Shown: positions 16,094 through 25,321, counted from the first letter of the stretch. The stretch: 64,000 nt of DNA from Pseudomonas sp. R28(2017) (GCF_002112505.1 NZ_NEHW01000014.1:1-64000), one strand, 5' to 3'. Made by a program: numbers and translations. The notes: a model not told the origin generated them from the sequence alone.

Positions 16094-18052
16094 ATGAACG
16101 ACGTGCTCTGGCGCCCCTCCACGGCGCAGATCGAAGCCAGCCGGATGGATGCCTTCCGCCGCCGGGTCAACCTGCGCTACAACTTGCAGCTCAACGACTA
16201 TGCGGCCTTGCACCGCTGGAGCATCGAGCAGCGCGCGGCCTTCTGGCAAACCCTTGCCGACTATTTCCAGGTGGCCTGGCACACCCCGCCCAGCCAGGTC
16301 CTCAGCGAAGGCGCGCAGATGCCTGAAGCCCGCTGGTTCAGCGGGGCCACCCTGAATTTCGCCGAGCACCTGCTGCGCCGGCGCGACGACCGACCTGCAC
16401 TGGTTTCGGTTCGCGAAGATGGCCAACGGGTAGTCTTCACCCATGCGCAACTGGCCGCCGAAGTCGCGGGCCTGCAGAAGGCGTTCAAGGCCGCCGGCAT
16501 CGAGCCCGGAGACCGCATCGCCGCAGTCATGCCCAACACCTGGCAAACCCTGGTGGCGATGCTCGCCTGCAGCAGCCTTGGCGCGGTCTGGTCGACGTCT
16601 TCGCCAGAGTTCGGCCTGCACGGCATCATCGACCGGTTTGGCCAGATCGAACCGAAACTGCTGCTGGTCTGTGCCGGTTATGAATACGCCGGCAAGTCGA
16701 TCGACCAGGTCGACAAGATCAACCAGGTCTGCGCCCAGCTCCCTGCGCTGCAGCAGTTGATTGTGGTGCCCCATACCCGCCCGCAGACACAGGCGTCTGA
16801 ATTCAGCGCCTCCAGGGTCAGCCTGTGGGACAACTTCTACACCGCCGGCGGTGAACCGGTGTTTGCCTCGCTGCCGTTCGACCACCCGCTGTACATCCTC
16901 TATTCCAGCGGCACCACCGGTGTGCCCAAGTGCATCGTCCACCGCGCCGGTGGCGTGCTGCTGCAACACCTCAAGGAACACGGCCTGCACAATGACCTGA
17001 AGGCCGACGACGTGTTGTTCTACTACACCACCTGTGGCTGGATGATGTGGAACTGGCTGGCCAGCGGCCTGGCCGTCGGCGCCACCCTGGTGCTGTACGA
17101 CGGCTCCCCCTTCCACCCCGGCCCCGAGCGCCTGCTCGACCTGATCGACGCCGAACGCATCCAGGCCTTCGGCACCAGTGCCAAGTACCTCGCCGCGCTG
17201 GAGCAGGAAGGCCTGGTACCGGCGCACAGCCATCGGCTGGACAGCCTGCGGCTGATCCTGTCCACCGGTTCGCCCCTGTCGCCACACAGCTACGACTATA
17301 TATACGGCAAGATCAAGGCCGACCTGTGCCTGGCGTCGATGTCCGGCGGCACCGATATCGTCTCGTGCTTCGTGCTCGGCAACCCGACCCTGCCGGTGCG
17401 CCGCGGCGAGATGGCCTGCAAGGGCCTGGGCATGGCGGTGGAAGTGTGGAACGAACAGGGCCAGCCGGTGCTCGATGAAAAAGGCGAGCTGGTCTGCACC
17501 CGCAACTTCCCGTCGATGCCCCTGGGCTTCTGGCACGACGACGACGGCAGCCGCTACCACGATGCTTATTTCAGCCAGTTCCCCGGGGTCTGGGCCCAGG
17601 GCGACTATGCCGAGCAGCGCAGCAGCGGCGGCCTGCTGATACATGGCCGCTCCGATGCCGTGCTCAACCCGGGCGGCGTGCGCATCGGCACGGCCGAGAT
17701 CTACCGCCAGGTGGAAAAGGTCGAAGAGGTGCTGGAAAGCGTGGCCATCGGCCAGGACTGGCACGGCGATGTGCGCGTGGTGCTGTTCGTGCGCCTGCGC
17801 GATGGCCTGCACCTGGACGACGCCCTGCGCCAGCGCATTCGCCAGGTGATCCGCCAGTACACCACGCCACGCCATGTGCCGGCGGTGATCGCCCAAGTCA
17901 GCGACATCCCGCGCACCCTCAGCGGCAAGCTGGTGGAATTGGCCATCCGCAACGTGGTGCACGGGCTGCCGGTGAAAAATACCGATGCCCTGGCCAACCC
18001 CCAGGCGCTGGAGCAGTTTCGTGACCGCACGGAGCTGCGCGATCAGGCATAA
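16094..18052 (+). CDS. acsA: Acetoacetate--CoA ligase (acetoacetyl-CoA synthetase)
   Basis: Acyl-adenylate-forming enzyme of 652 residues, the family norm. It activates acetoacetate to acetoacetyl-CoA for thiolysis. It has the ACS N-terminal domain, the P-loop-like YSSGTTGVPKCIVH (near residue 273), TTCGWMMWNW, and the C-terminal SDAVLNPGGVRIGTAEIY hinge, with the adenylation lysine in LSGKLVELAIR. Start at 16094 after GGAGG. It completes the 3-hydroxybutyrate to acetoacetyl-CoA route with the genes upstream. The gene symbol is used loosely; aacS is also common. Confidence 0.93.
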   Translation: MNDVLWRPSTAQIEASRMDAFRRRVNLRYNLQLNDYAALHRWSIEQRAAFWQTLADYFQVAWHTPPSQVLSEGAQMPEARWFSGATLNFAEHLLRRRDDRPALVSVREDGQRVVFTHAQLAAEVAGLQKAFKAAGIEPGDRIAAVMPNTWQTLVAMLACSSLGAVWSTSSPEFGLHGIIDRFGQIEPKLLLVCAGYEYAGKSIDQVDKINQVCAQLPALQQLIVVPHTRPQTQASEFSASRVSLWDNFYTAGGEPVFASLPFDHPLYILYSSGTTGVPKCIVHRAGGVLLQHLKEHGLHNDLKADDVLFYYTTCGWMMWNWLASGLAVGATLVLYDGSPFHPGPERLLDLIDAERIQAFGTSAKYLAALEQEGLVPAHSHRLDSLRLILSTGSPLSPHSYDYIYGKIKADLCLASMSGGTDIVSCFVLGNPTLPVRRGEMACKGLGMAVEVWNEQGQPVLDEKGELVCTRNFPSMPLGFWHDDDGSRYHDAYFSQFPGVWAQGDYAEQRSSGGLLIHGRSDAVLNPGGVRIGTAEIYRQVEKVEEVLESVAIGQDWHGDVRVVLFVRLRDGLHLDDALRQRIRQVIRQYTTPRHVPAVIAQVSDIPRTLSGKLVELAIRNVVHGLPVKNTDALANPQALEQFRDRTELRDQA

Positions 18053-18088
18053 TGGCGCCCTTTTTTCGCCCCGAAGCACAGGTGTCCC

Positions 18089-18364
18089 ATGAAAGCTCAA
18101 GCCCGCCACATCCTGGTCAAGACCGCTGACGAAGCCGAAAAGCTCAAGCAGCGCATCGCCAACGGCGAAGCTTTCGATGTGCTGGCCAAGAAGTTTTCCA
18201 TCTGCCCTTCGGGCAAACGTGGCGGCGACCTGGGTGAAATCCGCCCCGGGCAGATGGTCGGCGCGATCGACCAGGTGATCTTCAAGAAGCCCCTGCGCGT
18301 GGTCCACGGCCCGATCAAGAGCAAGTTCGGCTACCACCTGGTGCAGACCTTCTATCGCGACTGA
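18089..18364 (+). CDS. Parvulin-type peptidyl-prolyl cis-trans isomerase, second copy
   Basis: A 91-residue cytoplasmic parvulin with ARHILVKT, FSICPSGKRGGDLG and IKSKFGYHLVQ. It is a paralogue of the 93-residue protein at 7242-7523, with a more basic surface. It starts 36 bp after the synthetase stop and may be read through from that operon. Catalyses Xaa-Pro bond isomerisation; client unknown. Confidence 0.92.
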   Translation: MKAQARHILVKTADEAEKLKQRIANGEAFDVLAKKFSICPSGKRGGDLGEIRPGQMVGAIDQVIFKKPLRVVHGPIKSKFGYHLVQTFYRD

Positions 18365-18496
18365 TAGCCACGGGCCACCTGACATTTTTGCCAGTTGTCC
18401 CTTGTTCGCACTTTACCTACAAATCTGGCAGGGCCGAAGCGGCAACACTGATACCGCTTCAGGTAGTGGTCCGTTCATGGACACGGAGACCTGCCT

Positions 18497-20869
18497 ATGC
18501 GTTGCCCTCTCTTGCTGTTGCCTGCTGCCTTTTCCCTTCTGACCCTGCCACTGCTAGGTCACGCTCAATCGATGACGGTTTCGCCTGGTGACAACCTGGG
18601 CCCTAGCGTGCAAACCGCGGGGATTGACGATTTCACTATAAGCGGCGGAACAGTTGAGTCATTGCAACAAGGTGATGGCGAAGACAAATTTACAATGACT
18701 GGCGGGACACTGGGCTCATTGAACCAAGGCGGCGATCGCGACACCTTCACAATGCAAGGCGGGCGCATCTTCGGCGCCTTTGAAGATGGTGACGAGGCCT
18801 ATTTCCAAGGCGGCCGGATTGGCCGGGTGGACCTGAAGCTCGCTGACAACGTGTTCGAAATGTCCCAGGAACTCGGGGTTGAAACCCGCATCGATGGCAA
18901 TCTGGTCAGCGGCTTCGGCAACGACATCATCACCCTCAAAGGTGGCACTATTGGCGGCAACATCAGCACCAGTGGCGGCGTGGACGTCATCACCATCAGC
19001 GGCGGCGTACTGCAAGGCGAGGTTCGGGCAGGCCCCGGTAACGATACCTTCAACTGGTCAGGAGGCACCATTGTCGGAAGAGTCGACCTGAACACCGGCG
19101 ACGATAAAGCGCAGATAAGCAACCTCACCGCGCAAATACTGACCATCGACATTGACGGGGGCACTGGCAAAGACACCTTGCAGCTCAGCAACAGTGAAGT
19201 CACCGGCGGTGCCCCCTACCTGAACTTCGAGACAGTCAACCTGCAGAACAGCCTGCTCATGCTGGACACCCCCCTGACACTGGGAGACACCAACAGCGGC
19301 ACGGGAATGCTGAGCATTGATGCCAGCAGCAGGTTGACCTCCCTGCAGGGCAGGGTCTCGCCATTCACTGCGGGGCAACCTGCAACCGTGAGCAACAGCG
19401 GTACCATCGACCTCTCTTCTGGCAATGACGCCCAAGGCCGACTGACCATCGATGGCAATTACTTGGGTAACAATGGCAAGCTGCAGGTGAACAGCGTGCT
19501 CGCCGGCGACGACGGGCCATCCGACAAGCTGGTGGTCAGCCGAGGCAGCCTCACCGGAATCACGCGCCTGGAGGTCAATAACCTGGGTGGCACCGGTGCC
19601 GCCACGCACCAGGACGGCATCCAGGTCGTCGAAGCCCGCGATGGCGCCACCAGCACTGCCACGGCTTTTGTGCAGACCCAGACACTGTCGGTCGGTGCCT
19701 ACGATTACCGGCTGTTCAAAGGCGGTGTGACCGCTGGTAGCGAGAACAGCTGGTACCTGCGCTCGACACTGGTGGCCGCACCTGCCCCGAATGCCCAAGC
19801 GCCAGAAACACCTGGTGAGCCCCCGGTCGAGCCTGCGGCAACCCCGCCCGTGGCCGCCCCGGCCCCCGGCCAGGCCGAGCTGCCAGCCCCTGTGGCAGGT
19901 GTCAGCGTGCCCCTGTATCGCCCAGAAGTTCCGGTGTATGCCGCTGCCCCACGGGGAGCGGCGATCATTGCCCGTCAGGCCTTGGGCACCTTCCACCAAC
20001 GCCAGGGTGACCAGCAGCTGCTGACCGGCCAAGGCGGCTTGTCGGCCAGCTGGGGCCAGGCCTACGGCGGCGCGCTGCGCCAGCAGTGGAGCGGCACCGT
20101 CAGCCCGAGCCTGGACGGCAATCTGTCTGGGTTCAAGGTGGGCCAGGACCTGTATGCCAAGGTAAGCGATAACGGCTATCGCCAGCACCTGGGCCTGTAT
20201 GTCAGCCACAGCCGGCTGGATGCCGACGTCAATGGCTTTGCGTTGGCCATGGAGGACCGCAGCGTTGGTGACCTCAAACTCGATGGCGACAGTGTCGGCG
20301 GCTACTGGACGCTGGTTGGCCCACAAGGCGGGTACCTCGACAGCGTGCTGCAGTATACGAAACTCGATGGCCGCGCCCGTTCCGACCGGGGCGACAAGCT
20401 GAACATCGACGGTCACGCCTGGACCGCTTCGCTGGAAACCGGCTACCCGTTCAACGTGTCCGAACGCTGGACCCTGGAGCCTCAAGCGCAGCTGATTGCC
20501 CAGAAAGTTTCGCTGGACAGCGCCAACGACAGTGTCTCGCACGTCAGCCACAAGGCCCAGGTCGAGCTGACCGGCCGGCTCGGCGTGCGCCTTGAAGGTG
20601 CCTTCAGCGGCAGCGGCGGCCGTCTGATGCAACCTTATGCGCAGCTCAACCTGTGGCACGCCGACGGCGGCCGCGACACCGTGACGTTCGATGGAGTGGA
20701 TAAGATCAAGACCAACTACCGCTACACCTCGCTGCAACTAGAAACCGGCTTGGTCGCCCAGGTAAGCGAGGCGCTGAGCCTGCACGGTGGCGTGCAGTAC
20801 ACGAGCAATCTGGACAGCCGCCAGCAGGAAAGCAGCGCCGCCAACGTGGGCCTGCGCTTCAATTTCTAA
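18497..20869 (+). CDS. Autotransporter with outer-membrane beta-barrel domain
   Basis: 790 residues. The signal peptide ends around LLGHAQS. Residues about 30-250 carry degenerate repeats of the type DxFTxxGGTxxGxLxxG, which predict a beta-helix passenger. A Pro/Ala-rich linker (about 425-465) leads to a type V barrel of roughly 280 residues ending in VGLRFNF, with the terminal Phe expected for BAM recognition. No protease or adhesin motif is visible in the passenger. It stands alone; its stop overlaps a convergent exporter gene by 4 bp. Confidence 0.85.
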   Translation: MRCPLLLLPAAFSLLTLPLLGHAQSMTVSPGDNLGPSVQTAGIDDFTISGGTVESLQQGDGEDKFTMTGGTLGSLNQGGDRDTFTMQGGRIFGAFEDGDEAYFQGGRIGRVDLKLADNVFEMSQELGVETRIDGNLVSGFGNDIITLKGGTIGGNISTSGGVDVITISGGVLQGEVRAGPGNDTFNWSGGTIVGRVDLNTGDDKAQISNLTAQILTIDIDGGTGKDTLQLSNSEVTGGAPYLNFETVNLQNSLLMLDTPLTLGDTNSGTGMLSIDASSRLTSLQGRVSPFTAGQPATVSNSGTIDLSSGNDAQGRLTIDGNYLGNNGKLQVNSVLAGDDGPSDKLVVSRGSLTGITRLEVNNLGGTGAATHQDGIQVVEARDGATSTATAFVQTQTLSVGAYDYRLFKGGVTAGSENSWYLRSTLVAAPAPNAQAPETPGEPPVEPAATPPVAAPAPGQAELPAPVAGVSVPLYRPEVPVYAAAPRGAAIIARQALGTFHQRQGDQQLLTGQGGLSASWGQAYGGALRQQWSGTVSPSLDGNLSGFKVGQDLYAKVSDNGYRQHLGLYVSHSRLDADVNGFALAMEDRSVGDLKLDGDSVGGYWTLVGPQGGYLDSVLQYTKLDGRARSDRGDKLNIDGHAWTASLETGYPFNVSERWTLEPQAQLIAQKVSLDSANDSVSHVSHKAQVELTGRLGVRLEGAFSGSGGRLMQPYAQLNLWHADGGRDTVTFDGVDKIKTNYRYTSLQLETGLVAQVSEALSLHGGVQYTSNLDSRQQESSAANVGLRFNF

Positions 20870-21489
20870 CGGCGCGCTGCCAGCAGGCCGAGGCCGGCGC
20901 AACCGAGCAGCGAGGCGCTGACCCGGTTGAACAGCCGGCGCGGCCCTGGCTGGCTGAACCAGCGTTGCATATAGGCACCCAGGCCCGAATAGATGGCGAT
21001 CGCCGCCCACTCCAGCAGCAGGAACAGCACGCCGAGCCAGAGGAACTGCTCGCTTACCGGGGTGGCACTGCCGACCGTCACGAACTGCGGCAGGAAAGCG
21101 GTAAAGATCAGGATGGCTTTCGGGTTGCCCGCCGCGACCCAGAATTCCTGGCGCGCCAGGCGCCAGGTGCCGCGCGGGTGATCGCTGGCCACCACGGCCT
21201 CGCCGACCGGGGCGCGCCACAGCTGCCAGGCGATGTAGAACAGGTAGGCCGCACCCACCACCTTGATCGCCAGGAACAGGTATTCGCTGGTGTGCAGCAC
21301 CACCGCCAGGCCCATGGCGGCCAGGGCGATCATGCCGCTGAAGGCGAGAATCCGCCCGCCACCGGCCACGCAGGCGGTGCGCAGGCCGTAGCGGCTGGCG
21401 TTGTGCAGCGACAACAGGTTGTTCGGCCCCGGCGCCATGTTCAGGGCAAAGCAGGCAGGGATGAATAGCAACAGGCTCGACAGGTCCAT
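20866..21489 (-). CDS. LysE/RhtB-family amino acid exporter
   Basis: 207 residues with six hydrophobic segments and the family's LNMAPGPNNLLSL near the N-terminus and AGNPKAILIFTAFLPQF in the middle. Predicted inner-membrane exporter of amino acids or derivatives. It is divergent from the AraC-type gene at 21621, whose product likely regulates it across the 131-bp shared intergenic region. Substrate unknown. Confidence 0.88.
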   Translation of the reverse strand: MDLSSLLLFIPACFALNMAPGPNNLLSLHNASRYGLRTACVAGGGRILAFSGMIALAAMGLAVVLHTSEYLFLAIKVVGAAYLFYIAWQLWRAPVGEAVVASDHPRGTWRLARQEFWVAAGNPKAILIFTAFLPQFVTVGSATPVSEQFLWLGVLFLLLEWAAIAIYSGLGAYMQRWFSQPGPRRLFNRVSASLLGCAGLGLLAARR

Positions 21490-21545
21490 TTTGTTCTCCA
21501 GGCAATCAGACGCTACTGTCGATGCCAGCTCGGTGTCGGGTCAAG

Positions 21546-21570
21546 GTACAGCCAACGGCAAAAACTGTAC
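21546..21570. promoter_or_regulatory. Inverted repeat in the LysE/AraC divergent promoter
   Basis: GTACAG and CTGTAC separated by 13 bp, lying between the two divergent genes. A candidate operator for the adjacent AraC-type regulator. Confidence 0.35.
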
Positions 21571-21620
21571 GGCCGCGCGCCCGGCGCTGCTAAGCTGCCC
21601 CGCTGATCGAGGAACCTGTC

Positions 21621-22439
21621 ATGCCCACTGCCCGCTCCCTGCTCTGGCACGACCCGGCACTGCCCTGGGTGGAAAGCCGCCGCGCCTGCCATAGCCGCGC
21701 CTGCTACAAGGCGCACAGTCACCCGACCTTCTCCATCGGCGCGGTGGATGCCGGCAGCAGCTGTTTCACCGGCGCTGGCGACGGGCAGGAGCGACTGACA
21801 CCGGGCACCCTGGTGCTGGTGCCGGCGCAACGGGTACATGCCTGCAACCCCGAACCTGGCCAAGCCTGGAGCTACCAGATGCTGCATGTGGATGCCGGCT
21901 GGCTGGCACAGTTGCGCCTGGAGTCCGGGCTTGCAGCCGCCAGGCCAGGTGCCCCTGCGCGGATCAGCCGGGAACCGGCGCTGTACCGTGAATTCTGCGT
22001 ACTGAACGACCTGCTGTTCTCGGCCGCGAGCAGCTGCGAAAAGGAAGCGGCGCTGGTGGCATTCCTCGGCGATCACGACTTTTCGGCGCAACCGACATCG
22101 CTCGCAGCCCCCGCGCCTGTGCTGGGGATGCCGACCTTGCGCGGGCTGATCGAACACATCGAAGCGCAAGACCTGGCGCAACTGAGCCTTGACCAGCTGG
22201 CCGGGCAAGCGGGCCTGGGCCGCTACCAGCTGATCCGTGCATTTCGCGCCGCCACCGGGCTGACACCCCATGCCTATCTGCTCAACGCGCGGGTCAACCG
22301 TGGCCGGCTGCTGCTGCGTGATGGGCTGGCGTTGGCCGACATTGCCTACCAGCTGGGGTTCGCCGACCAGAGCCACTTCCAACGGGTGTTCAAAGCCCAT
22401 GTCGGAGTGACGCCGGGGCAGTACCGGCACGCGCAATAA
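21621..22439 (+). CDS. AraC-family transcriptional regulator (cupin sensor)
   Basis: 272 residues: an N-terminal AraC-binding cupin-like domain (HSHPTFSIGAVDAG, with metal- or ligand-site His) and a C-terminal double helix-turn-helix with LDQLAGQAGLGRYQLIRAFRAATGLTPHAYL and IAYQLGFADQSHFQRVFKAHVG. Flanked by LysE exporters on both sides (divergent and downstream), the usual context for regulators of amino-acid efflux. Effector unknown. Confidence 0.9.
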   Translation: MPTARSLLWHDPALPWVESRRACHSRACYKAHSHPTFSIGAVDAGSSCFTGAGDGQERLTPGTLVLVPAQRVHACNPEPGQAWSYQMLHVDAGWLAQLRLESGLAAARPGAPARISREPALYREFCVLNDLLFSAASSCEKEAALVAFLGDHDFSAQPTSLAAPAPVLGMPTLRGLIEHIEAQDLAQLSLDQLAGQAGLGRYQLIRAFRAATGLTPHAYLLNARVNRGRLLLRDGLALADIAYQLGFADQSHFQRVFKAHVGVTPGQYRHAQ

Positions 22440-22501
22440 TCTTCAATACCGGCGCCAGGTCAGCAGCCCAGACTGCGGCTTTCCCCCCGAGAAAGCCCAC
22501 C

Positions 22502-23116
22502 ATGGAGCAGTTCCTGATCGTCGCCCTCGCCCACTTCCTCGCCCTGCTGTCGCCGGGGCCCGACTTTTTCCTGGTCGCCCGCACGTCGGTAGCGGCGGGT
22601 TGGCGCGTGGCCAGTGGCGCCTGCCTGGGCATCGCCCTGGCCAATGGCCTGTTCATTGCCATGGCCTTCGCCGGCCTGGTCATCCTGCGCGAAGGCAGTG
22701 TGCTGTTCATTAGCCTGCAACTGGCCGGTGCCGGCTACCTGCTGTACATCGGCCTGCTGTTCCTGCGCCATGCGGGTAGCAGTGAACTGACGGCCGTTGC
22801 TGCGCAGGGTTCGATCAGCAGTTGGTGGCGTGGCCTGGGCATGGGTTTCGTGTCCGGCGTGCTGAACCCGAAAAACGCGCTGTTCTACGCCAGCCTCGCC
22901 GGCATGGTGGCCAGCAGCAGCGCAGGTTGGAAGTGGCTCTACAGTGCCTGGATGTTCAGCATCGTGCTGCTGTGGGACCTGCTGGTGGCTGCGGCCATCG
23001 GCAACAAACGACTGCTGCGCCGCTTCGTGCGCGCCCTGCCGTGGCTTGAGCGGGCCTGCGGGGTCATGCTGATGGGGCTGGCCGGGGCCCTGTTGATTCA
23101 TCTGCTGCCGGGCTGA
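22502..23116 (+). CDS. LysE-family exporter
   Basis: 204 residues with six hydrophobic segments; signature LLSPGPDFFLVARTS near the N-terminus and SGVLNPKNALFYASL in the middle. It starts 62 bp after the AraC-type regulator in the same direction, so it is probably a second target or co-transcribed. Its 3' end overlaps the convergent phosphatase gene by 53 bp. Substrate unknown; threonine/homoserine-type exporters are relatives. Confidence 0.88.
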   Translation: MEQFLIVALAHFLALLSPGPDFFLVARTSVAAGWRVASGACLGIALANGLFIAMAFAGLVILREGSVLFISLQLAGAGYLLYIGLLFLRHAGSSELTAVAAQGSISSWWRGLGMGFVSGVLNPKNALFYASLAGMVASSSAGWKWLYSAWMFSIVLLWDLLVAAAIGNKRLLRRFVRALPWLERACGVMLMGLAGALLIHLLPG

Positions 23117-23789
23117 CCAGGCGCAGGCTGGCCAGGTCCATCAGGCTGAAGTGGCCACTGGCCCAGCCGCCGGTGTCGAGGTGCCAGACATTGCCCAGCT
23201 GCTTGGCCCGCAACACAGGCGTGTGGCCAACCAGCAAGGCACGCAGCCCTGCCACGACCTCGGTGTTGCCGTCTTTGAGGCGCTGACGCGACCACTGGCA
23301 AACCTCGCGAACACCGGCGTCGTCATCGAACAGCAGGCTATCGCGCAATGCCTGCCAGTCATTGAACGGGCTGTCGGCATGCAGCAGGCCGATCAGGCCC
23401 GCGTTGGTCTGTACTTCCAGGGCAATCGGCAACTGCAGAAACTGTTCGACAAAGACCGCCTGCTCTTCCTTGGGCTTGTCGATGAACCAGCCACCGCCCG
23501 CAGCGCGGTACATGTCCAGATCCAGGCGCCCGCCATGCAGGCACGTGATCGCCAGCGACTCATGGTTGCCCTGCACCGCTTGGAACCACGGCTGATCCAG
23601 CCACCACAGGCACTCTTCGCTGTGCGGCCCGCGGTCGACCAGGTCGCCGACGCTGAACAGCCGGTCCACACCGGGGTCGAAACCCACCGCATCCAGGCAT
23701 TGCTCAAGCCGCCGGAAATGCCCGTGGATATCGCCCACGGCCAGGTCACGCCCCTTGTTGTTGGCGGTTACCCGCCGAAACCGGCTCAT
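23064..23789 (-). CDS. Metallophosphoesterase of the bacterial PPP phosphatase type
   Basis: 241 residues with the complete phosphoesterase signature: GDIHGH near residue 17, GDLVDRG near 46 and GNHES near 76, with two later His ligands (LLHAD and GHTPV). This resembles PrpA/PrpB or lambda-type phosphoprotein phosphatases and also diadenosine tetraphosphatase-like enzymes; specificity cannot be decided. I chose the ATG at 23789; a longer frame extends 51 bp upstream. It overlaps the convergent exporter by 53 bp. Confidence 0.85.
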   Translation of the reverse strand: MSRFRRVTANNKGRDLAVGDIHGHFRRLEQCLDAVGFDPGVDRLFSVGDLVDRGPHSEECLWWLDQPWFQAVQGNHESLAITCLHGGRLDLDMYRAAGGGWFIDKPKEEQAVFVEQFLQLPIALEVQTNAGLIGLLHADSPFNDWQALRDSLLFDDDAGVREVCQWSRQRLKDGNTEVVAGLRALLVGHTPVLRAKQLGNVWHLDTGGWASGHFSLMDLASLRLVSPAADESTGPRPAPSA

Positions 23790-23863
23790 TACAATGTTCC
23801 TCTGCTGGCGCGCCCGGGCCGGCGTAAAATGGAGCGACACGCAGCCCGCCCCGGAGGTGCATC

Positions 23864-24379
23864 ATGCGTAACGCTCTTGTGTGTGCCGTGCTCATGGCGC
23901 TGTCATTCAACAGCATGGCACAAGGCACCCCGCCTGCGCAGGTCGAGGTGCGTTTCGACCACCCGGAAAAGTACCGCGACGCCAGCCTCGATGGCCCAGG
24001 CTATGAACGCGGCGCCGACCCGTACGTGATGAAAACCCTGACCGAGTACCTGCAGAAACTCGGCCAGCGCTACCTGCAGCCCGGCCAGCAGTTGGTCATC
24101 GACATCCGCGACATCGACCTGGCCGGCCGCTACGAGCCGTGGCACCGCGAGGCCTACGATGTGCGCTTCATGCGTGACATCACTTGGCCGACCATCGACC
24201 TGAGCTACACCCTGACCCAGCCCGGCAAGCCCGACCAGCAGGCCAAGGAGCGGGTCAGCGACAAGATGTACCTGAGCCGGCCGGGCCGCGCTTCCCACAG
24301 CAGCGACCGCCTGTATGCGGAAAAGGCCATGCTCGACGACTGGTTCCGCCAACGTTTCGGGCCGCACGCGACGTCCTGA
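23864..24379 (+). CDS. DUF3016 periplasmic protein
   Basis: 171 residues with a signal peptide cleaved after SMAQG. The mature protein has the DUF3016 pattern: VEVRFDHPEKYRDA at the start, IDIRDIDLAGRYEPW in the middle and DKMYLSR near the end. Function unknown. It is divergent from the phosphatase (74-bp gap), so the two share a promoter region. Confidence 0.85.
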   Translation: MRNALVCAVLMALSFNSMAQGTPPAQVEVRFDHPEKYRDASLDGPGYERGADPYVMKTLTEYLQKLGQRYLQPGQQLVIDIRDIDLAGRYEPWHREAYDVRFMRDITWPTIDLSYTLTQPGKPDQQAKERVSDKMYLSRPGRASHSSDRLYAEKAMLDDWFRQRFGPHATS

Positions 24380-24457
24380 AGCCACCCTTTGCTGGTACAG
24401 GCGAGGGTGTCGGGGGTATGCTCGGCCCTTCGACCTGTACCAGGGATGGGACGCACC

Positions 24458-25201
24458 ATGAAACTCTGTGCCGTACAACTGGCGTCGCGCAAGGGCGACC
24501 TGGCGGTCAACCTGGCTCGCCATCTGCGCTGCATCGAGCAAGCCGCGGCACTGGGCGCCGAGCTGGTGGTGTTCCCGGAACTGTCGTTGACCGGTTACGA
24601 ACCGACCGTTGCACGCCAGGTGGCCCTGCCGGTGACGTCTGCCCGCCTCGAGCCCTTGCAGGTGCTTTGCGATGAGTTGGCTATCAGCGTGGCCGTGGGG
24701 CTGCCGCTGCCAACCGCCGAGGGCATTCGCATCGGCATGCCCATCCTGCGCCCAGGCCTGCCACCCCTGACGTATGCCAAGCAGCGTCTGCATGACGATG
24801 AACGGCCGTTCTTCACCGCCGGGGATCAACCCTTGGTGTTCGAAGCTGGGCCGCTGCAGATCGCCCCGGCCATCTGCTACGAGTCGATGTTCATCGAACA
24901 TGCCACCCAGGCCCATGCGCTGGGTGCCGAGCTGTACCTGGTCAGCGTGGCCAAGACCGCCAAAGGCATGCGCGAAGGCAACGAGCATTACCCGGAGTTG
25001 GCACGCACCCTGGGCGTGCCGGTCTTGCTGGCCAACTGCGTCGGCCCGGCCGACAACTTCATTGGCGCCGGTGGTTCCGCAGCCTGGGACAGCCAGGGCA
25101 ACCTGCTGGCAGCGCTGGATGACAAGGCTGAAGGCCTGATTCTGCTGGATACCGCCAGCAACCTGGCGCTCGGCATGCCACTGGCTGCTTCTGCTACCTG
25201 A
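24458..25201 (+). CDS. Carbon-nitrogen hydrolase (nitrilase superfamily)
   Basis: 247 residues. The catalytic Glu-Lys-Cys triad is visible in FPELSLTGYE (Glu41), LTYAKQRLH and APAICYESMF. Such enzymes hydrolyse amides or nitriles, often omega-amides or N-carbamoyl compounds; the substrate is unclear. Start at 24458 chosen because the family begins right at the first strand (MKLCAVQLAS). Followed by a BIME. Confidence 0.88.
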   Translation: MKLCAVQLASRKGDLAVNLARHLRCIEQAAALGAELVVFPELSLTGYEPTVARQVALPVTSARLEPLQVLCDELAISVAVGLPLPTAEGIRIGMPILRPGLPPLTYAKQRLHDDERPFFTAGDQPLVFEAGPLQIAPAICYESMFIEHATQAHALGAELYLVSVAKTAKGMREGNEHYPELARTLGVPVLLANCVGPADNFIGAGGSAAWDSQGNLLAALDDKAEGLILLDTASNLALGMPLAASAT

Positions 25202-25215
25202 AGTCATTGCCTGTA

Positions 25216-25312
25216 CTGGCCCTTTCGCGGGCAAGCCCGCTCCCACAGGAGTACCACAGGTTTGAAGGGGTGGTGATCCTGTGGGAGCGGGCTTGCCCGC
25301 GAAGAGGCCGGT
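25216..25312. repeat. BIME: two inverted REP units
   Basis: TTTCGCGGGCAAGCCCGCTC with CCCACAG, and its inverse, around a 30-bp spacer, between the convergent nitrilase and methyltransferase genes. Confidence 0.9.
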
Positions 25313-25321
25313 GCAGGCAAA

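Noticed and set aside
23064..23116. 53-bp convergent overlap of the LysE exporter and phosphatase genes as a regulatory antisense
   Set aside because: Both C-termini look normal for their families; simple compact genome packing explains it and no hairpin or terminator was seen.
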